Part shown: positions 1 through 4,955 of the stretch, one piece after another
Layout of the letters: each line of letters begins with the position of its first letter
How positions within the stretch are numbered: position 1 is the first letter of the stretch
Source: an uncultured Collinsella sp.
GTDB taxonomy: Bacteria > Actinomycetota > Coriobacteriia > Coriobacteriales > Coriobacteriaceae
DNA: 8,427 nucleotides
Direction of reading: 5' to 3'
NCBI GenBank assembly: GCA_900551655.1
Contig: URWM01000049.1
Location: 1 to 8,427, forward strand
Notes under the pieces: generated by a model
What the model was told of the DNA's origin: nothing
The model's database searches: none
What the model saw: the letters and a program-made list of their open reading frames with translations, nothing else
Program-made: the position numbers and the translations under genes

Positions 1-48
1 CGAGATTCCTCTACGTCTCGTGGGCTCGGAGATGTGTATAAGAGACAG
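1..48 (+). other. Nextera i7 adapter left on the contig (not genomic)
   Basis: Positions 1-6 (CGAGAT) match the end of the Illumina P7 primer. Positions 7-14 (TCCTCTAC) match the eight-base i7 index known as N712, as written in the primer. Positions 15-29 (GTCTCGTGGGCTCGG) are the Nextera read-2 primer segment, and 30-48 are the 19-base Tn5 mosaic end (AGATGTGTATAAGAGACAG). The order is exactly that of a Nextera library end, so this is technical sequence; genomic DNA begins at position 49. The adapter and mosaic-end identities are from memory of the published oligos and are unambiguous; the index name is slightly less certain. Confidence 0.98.
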
Positions 49-58
49 CCCTAAGAGC

Positions 59-84
59 AAACCACCCCTTTTAGGGGTGGTTTT
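59..84 (+). terminator. Rho-independent terminator of an off-window upstream gene, possibly bidirectional
   Basis: An 11-bp perfect stem (59-69 with 73-83, AAACCACCCCT / AGGGGTGGTTT) encloses a TTT loop and runs into a T-rich tail (81-84, then GATTT). Read on the plus strand this is a classic intrinsic terminator for a gene ending left of the window. Because the stem begins with AAA, the minus-strand copy also ends in TTT, so it could also stop transcription from the small minus-strand gene at 183-437. Structure is seen directly; the function is inferred. Confidence 0.85.
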
Positions 85-146
85 GATTTCACGTCACCTT
101 GCTCGCTTAGGGTCGTTTTCGCTGGCGCTGCCAAAACATCGGCGTT

Positions 147-183
147 AACCTAGTCGTTTAAGAACGTCCCCAATGACTAGGTT
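147..183. repeat. Imperfect inverted repeat overlapping the stop codon of the small minus-strand gene
   Basis: AACCTAGTC (147-155) is the reverse complement of GACTAGGTT (175-183). Pairing continues inward by three more positions, with one G-T, to give a 12-position stem around a 13-base loop. The right arm ends at the first base of the minus-strand stop codon (183-185). No T-run follows the stem in either direction, so it does not look like a standard intrinsic terminator. It may be a 3'-end stabilising structure of the minus-strand mRNA. The rest of 86-182 shows nothing I can name. Confidence 0.5.
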
Positions 184-437
184 TATTCCACGGTGCCGTA
201 GATGGCGCCCCAGCCGTGGGCGGCCAAGGCGGAGTTGAGCTGGTCGCAAAGTGACTGGCGGTCGTAATAGCCGGGCGGTAGCAGGTTCACGATTTCCATG
301 AGATCGGGCGCCAGGTCCAAGATTTCGGCCTGTACGATCAGATCCAGGCGGTCGATGGCGTGGCGGTCGTAAAACAGTCCGTCGACCAGGCGCTGAAGGT
401 CGCCGAATTCCTCGGCCTGGAACGATCCGTACTCCAT
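183..437 (-). CDS. Small uncharacterised protein, 84 aa
   Basis: I do not recognise this family. The 84-residue product is acidic and mostly helix-like in its first two thirds (alternating Leu/Ile/Val with Asp/Glu/Arg), then has LLPPGYYDR, which breaks the helix, and a short glycine- and aromatic-containing end. There is no signal peptide or membrane segment and a single cysteine, so it is probably cytosolic. Support for a real gene is the strong Shine-Dalgarno sequence AAGGAGG five bases before the ATG (443-449 on the opposite strand), the orderly amino-acid composition, and the absence of any competing plus-strand gene. It is transcribed divergently from the aminotransferase at 588 and its stop lies at the edge of an inverted repeat. 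No promoter could be assigned with confidence in the 150-base divergent region. Function unknown. Confidence 0.72.
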   Translation of the reverse strand: MEYGSFQAEEFGDLQRLVDGLFYDRHAIDRLDLIVQAEILDLAPDLMEIVNLLPPGYYDRQSLCDQLNSALAAHGWGAIYGTVE

Positions 438-442
438 TAGTG

Positions 443-449
443 CCTCCTT
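443..449 (-). promoter_or_regulatory. Shine-Dalgarno site of the small minus-strand gene
   Basis: On the minus strand this reads AAGGAGG, a near-perfect anti-16S match, five bases upstream of the ATG at 437-435. It fixes the start of the 84-aa product and is the main reason to accept that short ORF as a gene. Confidence 0.75.
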
Positions 450-457
450 GGGCGCTT

Positions 458-469
458 CATGCCGGCATG
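458..469. repeat. 12-bp perfect palindrome in the divergent intergenic region
   Basis: CATGCCGGCATG is fully self-complementary and lies 20 bases upstream of the start codon of the minus-strand gene, between it and the divergent aminotransferase. This position suits an operator bound by a dimeric regulator. No regulator gene is adjacent and only one copy was seen, so chance occurrence in GC-rich DNA is a real alternative. Confidence 0.3.
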
Positions 470-539
470 CGCGGCGATTCGTAATTCATTGCGATGGACT
501 TAATCTATCACGGCTTCATAACGTTGCGACGGTGGCGGT

Positions 540-547
540 CTATACTT
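540..547 (+). promoter_or_regulatory. Candidate -10 box of the aminotransferase promoter
   Basis: CTATACTT contains TATACT, one mismatch from the TATAAT consensus, 41 bases upstream of the ATG at 588, giving a leader of about 35 bases. No good -35 element sits at 16-18 bases: TTGCGA at 524-529 has the right look but only an 11-base spacer. The same CTATACTT octamer occurs upstream of tatB at 2345-2352, which supports it as a recurring promoter element in this genome. Confidence 0.5.
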
Positions 548-587
548 AGAAGAATTGCAACGTACCGCTTCGTGAAAGGTCGCACCC

Positions 588-1892
588 ATGCAGACGATCT
601 ACCAGAAGATGGAAACCACCGAACTCGATGCCGCCATCGAGGCGCTCAAAGCCGAGGTCGCCGAGGTCAAGGCCAAGGGCCTGGCGCTCGACATGGCCCG
701 CGGCAAGCCGTCGCCCTCCCAGGTGGACATCTCTCGACCCATGCTCGATATCCTCAATGCCGATGCCGATCTGCACGACGGCAACGTCGATTGTTCCAAC
801 TACGGCTGCTTTGAGGGCATTCCCTCGGCACGCAAGCTGGCAGGGGAGTTCCTGGGCTGCCCCGCTGAGCAGACACTCGTGCTGGGCTCGTCGAGCCTGC
901 TGATCGAGCACGACATCGCCGGCATGTTCTGGCGCTGTGGCTCGTGCGGCAGCGAGCCCTGGGAGGCTTACGAGGCAGCGCACGACGGCAAGAAGGTCAA
1001 GTTCCTGTGCCCGGTTCCCGGCTACGATCGCCACTTTGGCATCACCGCCGACTTGGGCATCGAGAACGTTCCCGTCGCGATGACCGACAACGGCCCCGAT
1101 ATGGACGAAATCGAGCGCCTCGTTGCCGCCGACGATTCCATCAAGGGCATCTGGTGCGTGCCCAAGTATTCCAACCCCACGGGCATTACCTTTAGCGAGG
1201 ACACCGTGCGTCGCCTGGTCGAGATGCCCACGGCCGCGCCCGATTTCCGCATCTTCTGGGACAACGCCTACTGCGTGCACGACCTGTACGACGAGACCGA
1301 CGAGCTCGCCAATATCTTCGACCTCGCTCGCGCGGCGGGCACCGAGGATCGCGTGGTGGCCTTCGCCTCGACGTCCAAGATCACCTTCCCGGGCGCCGGT
1401 ATCGGCTTTATCGGTGCGAGCCCCGCGGTCATCGCCGAGTTCTCCAAGCGCCTGAAGGCAGGCCTTATCAGCGCCGACAAGCTCAACCAGCTGCGCCACG
1501 TGCGTTTCCTTCCCACCATCGAGGCGGTCAGGGAGCACATGAAAAAGCACGCCGAGTTCTTGCGCCCGCGCTTTGAGGCCGTTGAGCGCAAGCTCACCGA
1601 GGGCTTGGGCAACACGGGTTGCGCCACTTGGACTCATCCCCATGGCGGCTACTTTGTGAGTTTCGATGGCCCCGAGGGCTCGGCCCAGAAGGTCGCCGCG
1701 CTTTGTGCCGACCTGGGCGTCAAGCTCACGCCGGCTGGTGCCACCTGGCCTTATGGCAAGGATCCGCGCGACACCAACATCCGCATCGCGCCGAGCTATC
1801 CCACGGTCGAGGACCTGGAGGCCGCGCTCGACGTGCTGGTGCTGGCCGTTAAGCTTGTCGCTGCCGAGCTTGCTCGTGCCGAGCGCGCCTAA
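588..1892 (+). CDS. aspT: Aspartate aminotransferase, class 1c (AspT-like, PLP-dependent fold type I)
   Basis: Expected to transfer the amino group of aspartate to 2-oxoglutarate, giving oxaloacetate and glutamate, in the cytosol. The 434-residue length fits the class 1c (Asp_aminotransf) family. Visible signatures are ARGKPS near residue 38, CPVPGYDRHFGI, YSNPTG with N196, FWDNAY with D225 and Y228 that hold the PLP ring, STSK with the Schiff-base lysine K264, and NIRIAPSYP with the carboxylate-binding arginine R399. The wording of these motifs is close to the Corynebacterium glutamicum AspT as I remember it, rather than to E. coli AspC. The start is the ATG eight bases after GAAAGG (574-579); M8 is a possible alternative. 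It stands alone behind a candidate promoter at 540-547. A CxxC pair (C117, C120) lies in a loop before the PGYDRH motif. Substrate specificity is inferred from family likeness; some members act as broader aminotransferases. Confidence 0.88.
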   Translation: MQTIYQKMETTELDAAIEALKAEVAEVKAKGLALDMARGKPSPSQVDISRPMLDILNADADLHDGNVDCSNYGCFEGIPSARKLAGEFLGCPAEQTLVLGSSSLLIEHDIAGMFWRCGSCGSEPWEAYEAAHDGKKVKFLCPVPGYDRHFGITADLGIENVPVAMTDNGPDMDEIERLVAADDSIKGIWCVPKYSNPTGITFSEDTVRRLVEMPTAAPDFRIFWDNAYCVHDLYDETDELANIFDLARAAGTEDRVVAFASTSKITFPGAGIGFIGASPAVIAEFSKRLKAGLISADKLNQLRHVRFLPTIEAVREHMKKHAEFLRPRFEAVERKLTEGLGNTGCATWTHPHGGYFVSFDGPEGSAQKVAALCADLGVKLTPAGATWPYGKDPRDTNIRIAPSYPTVEDLEAALDVLVLAVKLVAAELARAERA

Positions 1893-1938
1893 CGCCTAGG
1901 GCCCCGCAAGTCCGCGCCCAGTACTATCCGCACTTTCG

Positions 1939-1956
1939 ATACGTAAAGGAGCGTAT
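1939..1956 (+). promoter_or_regulatory. Shine-Dalgarno site of the STAS gene inside a small inverted repeat
   Basis: AAAGGAG (1945-1951) lies seven bases before the ATG at 1959 and sits within the eight-base loop of a 5-bp inverted repeat, ATACG (1939-1943) and CGTAT (1952-1956). A loop would present the site to the ribosome rather than hide it. The stem is short and marginally stable, so it may be chance. A weak TACTAT (1922-1927) upstream could be a -10 element but has no matching -35. Confidence 0.45.
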
Positions 1957-1958
1957 AC

Positions 1959-2273
1959 ATGGATTTGGGTATTTCCACCAACCCCACGCCAGAGCTCTAC
2001 ACCATTAAGGTGACCGGTGAGATCGATATCTCTAACGCCGATAGCCTGCGCAATGCCATCGACCTGGCGCTCGAGCAACCCACTGAGGCCGTTGAGCTCG
2101 ATTTTGCCCAGGTGAGCTACATCGATTCGACGGGCATTGGCGTGCTCGTGGGCGCCGCGCACCACGCGGTCGACCACGGTAAGCGCTTTAGCTGCACTAA
2201 TGTGCAGCCCCAGGTGATGCGCGTGGTTCAGCTGCTGGGCGTCGACCAGGAGATTTCGATCACCGCTGCATAA
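1959..2273 (+). CDS. STAS-domain anti-sigma-factor antagonist (SpoIIAA/RsbV type)
   Basis: A 104-residue protein that is essentially one STAS domain. It has the typical opening beta strands ending in GEIDISNA (residues 20-27), then the signature VSYIDSTGIGVL, in which S57 is the serine that a partner kinase/anti-sigma factor phosphorylates in SpoIIAA and RsbV. In that partner-switching mechanism the unphosphorylated form binds the anti-sigma factor and frees the sigma factor; phosphorylation reverses this. No RsbW/SpoIIAB-like kinase, PP2C phosphatase or sigma factor is encoded in this window, so the partners must lie elsewhere, or the protein has another STAS role. The start is well placed after AAAGGAG. 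It is 66 bases downstream of the aminotransferase in the same direction and could be cotranscribed with it; a strong hairpin follows at 2318-2345. Confidence 0.9.
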   Translation: MDLGISTNPTPELYTIKVTGEIDISNADSLRNAIDLALEQPTEAVELDFAQVSYIDSTGIGVLVGAAHHAVDHGKRFSCTNVQPQVMRVVQLLGVDQEISITAA

Positions 2274-2317
2274 TCTTTGCCCCCAAAAGGGCGTGCCGTT
2301 TGGCATATGTTTGTGAT

Positions 2318-2345
2318 GCGCTCGGACGTTTTGGCGTCCGGGCGC
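2318..2345 (+). terminator. Strong hairpin between the STAS gene and tatB
   Basis: GCGCTCGGACG (2318-2328) pairs with CGTCCGGGCGC (2335-2345) over 11 positions with one T-G pair, closing a TTTTGG loop. It lies 44 bases after the STAS stop codon. There is no T-run after it, so if it terminates transcription it is not by the textbook mechanism. Its right arm abuts the candidate -10 box at 2345-2352, meaning the hairpin covers the place where a -35 would lie; it could be a terminator, a regulator-binding inverted repeat, or both. Confidence 0.5.
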
Positions 2346-2352
2346 TATACTT
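2345..2352 (+). promoter_or_regulatory. Candidate -10 box of the tat-hyp-topA series
   Basis: CTATACTT, identical to the octamer at 540-547, lies 75 bases before the tatB start. With TATACT (2346-2351) as -10, transcription would begin near 2358 and leave a leader of about 68 bases that contains a hairpin just before the ribosome-binding site. No consensus -35 is present at the usual distance. It is the best promoter candidate for the downstream genes because all later gaps are short. Confidence 0.5.
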
Positions 2353-2394
2353 GACCGAATGAATAGACGAGTTCCGGCCGAATGGCGCGGTGCG

Positions 2395-2422
2395 GGCTCG
2401 ACTCACATCGAGCCTTGGAGGT
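2395..2422 (+). promoter_or_regulatory. Leader hairpin and Shine-Dalgarno site of tatB
   Basis: A 7-bp perfect stem (GGCTCGA at 2395-2401, TCGAGCC at 2408-2414) with a six-base loop ends two bases before GGAGGT (2417-2422), the ribosome-binding site that sets the GTG start at 2427. The hairpin could modulate ribosome access. It matches no riboswitch or T-box that I know. The spacer between GGAGGT and GTG is only four bases, slightly short but workable. Confidence 0.55.
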
Positions 2423-2426
2423 ATGT

Positions 2427-3008
2427 GTGTTTGGTATTGGAGAGGGTGAGCTCGCGATCATCGTGGTCTTCGGCTTTTTGCTGTTTGGCCCGGATAAGCT
2501 CCCGCAGATGGGCCGCACGATCGGCCGTGCCATCCGTCAGTTCCGCGAGACGCAGGAAAAGATGACGGCCGTTGTTCAGTCCGAGATTATCGATCCGGTG
2601 AGCGAGGCCGCGTCGGCCCCGGTCAAGCCCAAGAAGGCTGCTGCGACCGACGACGATTCCGATGCGGACGAGGATGCCGCCGAGACGGCAGCGCCCGCCA
2701 AAAAGGAGACCTTTGCCGAGCGTCGCGCTCGTCTTGCTGCCGAGAAGGCCGCAAGCGAGGGTGCTGCTGAGGGCGAAGGTATTGCCGAGGAGGCCGAGGG
2801 TGCAGAGCCTGCCGTTGCTGCTGATGCCGTCGAGCCCGAGTCTGCTGCAGAGCCGGAACCCGAGCCCGAGCCGGCAGAGCCCACGACGGCTGACCTCTAC
2901 GCCCGTCGTCCCCGTAAGCGCAAGGCCGTCGTCGACCAGCTCGCTCGCGAGCTCGAGGCCGAGGACGACGCTGCTGCCGCCGACGCCCCGAAGGGAGGCG
3001 ATGAGTAA
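2427..3008 (+). CDS. tatB: Sec-independent protein translocase subunit TatB
   Basis: TatB partners TatC in the membrane receptor that binds twin-arginine signal peptides of folded proteins. The 193-residue product starts VFGIGEGELAIIVV, then one membrane helix (about residues 6-20), a hinge FGPDKLP, and an amphipathic helix to about residue 45. E8 and the G21-P22 pair fall at the same positions as in E. coli TatB, which favours TatB over TatA. The remaining 140 residues are a low-complexity Ala/Glu/Pro/Asp tail with a Glu-Pro run near 143-151, a basic RRPRKRK patch and an acidic end. The start is GTG at 2427: it restores the conserved N-terminus, whereas an in-frame ATG at 2382 would add 15 unrelated residues upstream of the ribosome-binding site. 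The gene ends TAATG, overlapping tatC. No separate tatA is in the window; a gene elsewhere or dual use of this subunit is possible. Confidence 0.9.
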   Translation: MFGIGEGELAIIVVFGFLLFGPDKLPQMGRTIGRAIRQFRETQEKMTAVVQSEIIDPVSEAASAPVKPKKAAATDDDSDADEDAAETAAPAKKETFAERRARLAAEKAASEGAAEGEGIAEEAEGAEPAVAADAVEPESAAEPEPEPEPAEPTTADLYARRPRKRKAVVDQLARELEAEDDAAAADAPKGGDE

Positions 3009-3799
3009 TGCCTATCGGACCTGCGCGTATGCCGCTCTTCGATCACCTGGGAGAGCTTCGCCGCCGCCTGACCATCGTGGTCGTGTCGGTGTTTGCCGCC
3101 GCTATCGTGCTGTATTTCGCCACACCCGTGGTGCTCGACATCTTGGAAGACCCCATCCGCTCCTTTGTGCCGGACGGTAAGTTCTACATCACCACCACGC
3201 TCGGCGGTTTTGGCCTGCGCTTCTCGCTGGCCATCAAGATGGCCGTGGTCATGTGCACGCCCATGATCATCTGGCAGATCTTGGCATTTTTCCTGCCGGC
3301 ACTGCGCCCCAACGAGCGCAAGTGGGTTGTGCCCACGGTGCTCGCCTCGACGGTGCTGTTCTTCTTGGGTGCCATCTTCTGCTACTTCATCATCATCCCG
3401 GCGGGCTTTGAGTGGCTCATCGGCGAGACCTCGGCTGTCGCTACGGCGCTGCCCGATCTGGAGAACTACGTCAACATGGAGCTGCTCTTTATGATCGGCT
3501 TTGGTGTGGCGTTTGAGCTGCCGCTCATCATCTTCTACCTGTCCGTTTTCCACATCGTGTCCTATGCGGCCTTCCGCAGCGCCTGGCGCTACGTGTACGT
3601 AGGCCTGCTCGTGGGTTCGGCTGTGATCACGCCCGACGGCTCGCCCGTTACGCTGGGTCTCATGTATGGCGCCCTGCTCTCGCTCTACGAGATTTCGCTC
3701 GCCATCGCTCGCGTGGTCATTACCGCGCGCGAGGGCAAGGAGGGCCTGTTTGTGAGTCGTCTGGACCTGTTCTCGGACGATGAGGACGACGAGGAGTAA
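3008..3799 (+). CDS. tatC: Sec-independent protein translocase subunit TatC
   Basis: TatC is the polytopic core of the twin-arginine translocase and contacts the RR signal peptide. The 263-residue length matches the family. The N-terminal cytoplasmic helix has DHLGELRRRL with E16, equivalent to E. coli E15; NERKW holds E103 and VAFELPLI holds E170, both at the same numbers as in E. coli; the loop before the last helices has ITPDGSPVT with D210. Six hydrophobic segments are visible, roughly at 22-42, 74-97, 110-134, 158-180, 193-208 and 213-234. The C-terminal tail is strongly acidic. The ATG overlaps the tatB stop by one base (TAATG at 3006-3010), with GGGAGG at 2993-2998 as ribosome-binding site, so translation is probably coupled. 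HypA begins six bases after its stop. Confidence 0.96.
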   Translation: MPIGPARMPLFDHLGELRRRLTIVVVSVFAAAIVLYFATPVVLDILEDPIRSFVPDGKFYITTTLGGFGLRFSLAIKMAVVMCTPMIIWQILAFFLPALRPNERKWVVPTVLASTVLFFLGAIFCYFIIIPAGFEWLIGETSAVATALPDLENYVNMELLFMIGFGVAFELPLIIFYLSVFHIVSYAAFRSAWRYVYVGLLVGSAVITPDGSPVTLGLMYGALLSLYEISLAIARVVITAREGKEGLFVSRLDLFSDDEDDEE

Positions 3800-3805
3800 A
3801 TCGGT

Positions 3806-4162
3806 ATGCACGAGGTTGGCATTGTCAACGGCATACTCGATACAGTGATTCGCGCGGCGCGTGGGGCGGGGGCCTCGCGCGCCGTTTTGGTAACGCTGCG
3901 TATCGGGGATATGACCGAGGTCGTGCGCGAGGCGCTCGACTTTGCCTGGGAGACGTTTCGCGACGAGGACCCGCTCACGCGCGGCTGCGAGCTTGCCGTG
4001 GAGGACGTCCATCCACAAAGCGAGTGTCTGGACTGCGGCGAGGTTTTCGACCACGACCGTTTCCACTGTCGCTGTCCCCAGTGTGGCGGCGCCAACGTGC
4101 GCCTGCTGCACGGTCGCGAGCTCGACATCGCCAGTATCGAAATCGAAACCCCCGACGATTAG
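3806..4162 (+). CDS. hypA: Hydrogenase/urease nickel incorporation protein HypA
   Basis: HypA is a small cytosolic metallochaperone that works with the GTPase HypB to deliver nickel to the large subunit of [NiFe] hydrogenase and, in some bacteria, urease. The 118-residue protein starts MHE, where the N-terminal Met-His2-Glu3 forms the nickel site. It also carries the structural zinc site as two CxxC pairs, C74-C77 and C90-C93. Length and motif spacing match the family. The start follows the tatC stop by six bases and its ribosome-binding site GAGGAG (3791-3796) lies within the last tatC codons, so it is very probably expressed with tatC. HypB follows after 55 bases. HypC, D, E and F are not in this window. 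Confidence 0.96.
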   Translation: MHEVGIVNGILDTVIRAARGAGASRAVLVTLRIGDMTEVVREALDFAWETFRDEDPLTRGCELAVEDVHPQSECLDCGEVFDHDRFHCRCPQCGGANVRLLHGRELDIASIEIETPDD

Positions 4163-4217
4163 CCCGCCAGCCACCTGGGAACGGGGTATAAAGGGGCCAA
4201 AGTAAGGAGCGCTAAGT

Positions 4218-4901
4218 ATGGCCGAGAAAACGATTGATATTACATCGCCGATCTTGTCGCGCAACGAGCGCCTGGCAGATCAGCTACGTCAGCGATTTAA
4301 TGAGGCGGGCACCTATGTGATCAATGTGCTGTCGAGCCCCGGCTCGGGTAAGACCACTACGATTCTGGGCACCAACGAGCGCCTGCGCGACAAGGCGGGC
4401 CTGCGTTGCGCCGTCATCGAGGGCGATATCGCCTCGGACGTCGACGCGATCACCATGAAGGAAGCCGGCATGCCCGCCATCCAGATCAACACGGGCGGCC
4501 TGTGCCACCTCGAGGGCAACATGATCATGGAGGCCGTCGACGCCTTCGACCAGGCTGTGGGCCTTCAGAATATCGACGTCATCTTTATCGAAAACGTGGG
4601 CAACCTGGTCTGCCCGGTCGACTTTGACCTGGGCGAGAATCTGTCCATCATGATCCTCTCGGTGCCCGAGGGCGACGACAAGCCCATCAAGTATCCGGGC
4701 ATCTTCCAGTACGCCGGCGCGCAGCTGCTCAATAAGGTCGACGTGGCCCCGGCTTTCGATTTTGACATGGATAGGTATACTAAGACACTCGATGACCTCA
4801 ATCCGCAGGCGCCGCGGTTTGCCGTGAGCGCGCGCAAGGGCGAGGGCATGGATGCCTGGTGCGATTGGCTCATCGGGCAGATTGAGCAAGCAAGGGCGTA
4901 A
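4218..4901 (+). CDS. hypB: Hydrogenase nickel incorporation GTPase HypB
   Basis: HypB is a dimeric SIMIBI-class GTPase that accepts or gates nickel for transfer through HypA to the hydrogenase active site. The 227-residue product has the P-loop SSPGSGKTT with K45, EGDIASDVD (residues 68-76), the conserved metal-site pair C96-H97 in GGLCHLEG, ENVGNLVCP with C132, and the guanine-specificity motif NKVD (172-175), followed by SARKGEGMDAW. It lacks both the N-terminal CxxCGC nickel site of the E. coli protein and the histidine-rich stretch of nickel-storing forms, so it is the minimal type whose metal site is the one at the dimer interface. The start is supported by AAGGAG (4204-4209), eight bases upstream. 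A TATAAA at 4187-4192 in the hypA-hypB gap is a possible but weak internal promoter. Confidence 0.96.
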   Translation: MAEKTIDITSPILSRNERLADQLRQRFNEAGTYVINVLSSPGSGKTTTILGTNERLRDKAGLRCAVIEGDIASDVDAITMKEAGMPAIQINTGGLCHLEGNMIMEAVDAFDQAVGLQNIDVIFIENVGNLVCPVDFDLGENLSIMILSVPEGDDKPIKYPGIFQYAGAQLLNKVDVAPAFDFDMDRYTKTLDDLNPQAPRFAVSARKGEGMDAWCDWLIGQIEQARA

Positions 4902-4955
4902 GTCGGCCGCCATGAGCGCGGGCGCAGCCGCAGAGACACGAGATAGGAGCCTCTT

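Noticed and set aside
30..48. Tn5 mosaic ends read as a natural transposon boundary
   Set aside because: They are the engineered 19-base mosaic ends joined to Illumina primer and index sequence; no IS50 or transposase sequence is present.
524..529. TTGCGA as -35 partner of the TATACT at 541
   Set aside because: The spacer is 11 bases, too short for a sigma-70 type promoter.
494..814. 106-aa plus-strand frame starting upstream of the aminotransferase
   Set aside because: It overlaps the aminotransferase out of frame, has no ribosome-binding site and an arginine-rich, low-order composition.
546..1643. 365-aa open frame on the minus strand
   Set aside because: It lies wholly opposite the aminotransferase, shows no recognisable motif, and arises from the third-position G/C bias of the real gene.
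2359..2565. Possible leader peptide or small gene before tatB
   Set aside because: The ATG at 2359 falls at about the predicted transcription start, lacks a ribosome-binding site and runs out of frame deep into tatB.
4187..4192. TATAAA as a promoter for hypB
   Set aside because: No -35 partner at the right distance and the gap is short; kept only as a remark in the hypB entry.
2897..4264. 455-aa open frame on the minus strand
   Set aside because: It is antisense to tatC and hypA, both of which have clear family signatures; its composition (rich in His, Asp, Arg, Gln) is typical of a shadow frame.
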